A DNA stretch of 14,331 bases from an uncultured Verrucomicrobia subdivision 3 bacterium (GTDB lineage: Bacteria > Verrucomicrobiota > Verrucomicrobiae > Limisphaerales > UBA11358). Location of the stretch: the NCBI GenBank assembly GCA_903921455.1, contig CAIXPZ010000179.1, forward strand, positions 1-14,331, read 5' to 3'. The notes beneath the pieces are model-generated. The model was not told the origin of the DNA, made no database searches, and saw only the letters and a program-made list of their open reading frames with translations. Below are positions 14,259 to 14,331 of the stretch, in pieces; position 1 is the stretch's first letter; each line of letters starts with the position of its first letter. Both the position numbers and the translations under genes were made by a program.

Positions 14259-14331
14259 ATGAATACCTCACAAATGAAGGCGGACGGGGCGGTTTTGACG
14301 GACCTAGCGCAGGCGTATGGCGATGAAGCCA
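14259..14331 (+). CDS. Possible start of a hypothetical gene, cut by the window end
   Basis: From the ATG at 14259 a frame stays open to the end of the window for 24 codons (begins MNTSQMKADG, then AVLTDLAQAYGDEA). No family can be recognised from so little. No Shine-Dalgarno precedes it; a pair of TGTCGGC repeats does. The open length is too short to rule out chance. Confidence 0.3.
   Translation, partial: MNTSQMKADGAVLTDLAQAYGDEA

Noticed and set aside
1..14331. CRISPR array, insertion sequence or rRNA
   Set aside because: No regularly spaced repeats, transposase-like frames or rRNA-like blocks were seen on either strand.

Overview
The window looks like a chromosomal segment of a Verrucomicrobiota bacterium, probably of the Limisphaerales/Pedosphaera type. 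This is inferred from protein style alone. The clues are an AFT.IELLVV prepilin leader followed by LLPALAKAK, a C-terminal 'L.LNW...YTGYRL..QTN...YYRLVYP' domain of the kind common in that group, a PA14-bearing glycosidase next to an SSS symporter, and start codons without clear Shine-Dalgarno sequences. No rRNA, tRNA, CRISPR array or recognisable insertion sequence was found.

Left part (1-4025): a strong minus-strand terminator (1-36) ends a broken minus-strand gene (110-525). That gene joins a type IV/II prepilin N-terminus to the C-terminal domain of an unrelated secreted-type protein. Its reading frame is interrupted at a run of eight C. Divergent from it is a plus-strand pair six bases apart: an SSS-family Na+/solute symporter (704-2296) and a secreted clan GH-A-like glycosidase with a C-terminal PA14 domain (2303-3772). 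Together they look like a small glycan-degradation and uptake unit.

Middle (4026-5795): on the minus strand lie a six-helix DUF6159-type membrane protein (4026-4949) and a PTS EIIA-like protein (5142-5597). In the latter the expected phospho-accepting His of the PHA signature is Leu (PLAH). A 198-base divergent region containing inverted repeats separates it from the next operon.

Right part (5796-13727): seven tightly packed plus-strand genes. The first encodes a MerR/excisionase-type helix-turn-helix fused to an EIIA domain with an intact PH motif. It overlaps by four bases (ATGA) with a hydrogenase-4-like set in the order hyfB, hyfC, hyfE, hyfF, hyfG-like, and a fused ferredoxin-hyfI. Every junction is an ATGA overlap except the last, which has a two-base gap. 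The large subunit has lost all four cysteines that bind the NiFe centre (AGDT in place of CGxC, and SYCG in place of CxxC at the C-terminus), whereas the small subunit keeps its four Fe-S cysteines. This is therefore an energy-converting-hydrogenase-related (Ehr) complex rather than a hydrogenase. It is probably an ion-translocating membrane complex of unknown redox chemistry, apparently linked to phosphotransferase-type signalling through the coupled HTH-EIIA gene and the divergent degenerate EIIA.

Right end (13728-14331): a doubtful 68-residue ORF, then about 320 bases without a gene but with several short inverted and direct repeats, then a possible gene start running off the window.
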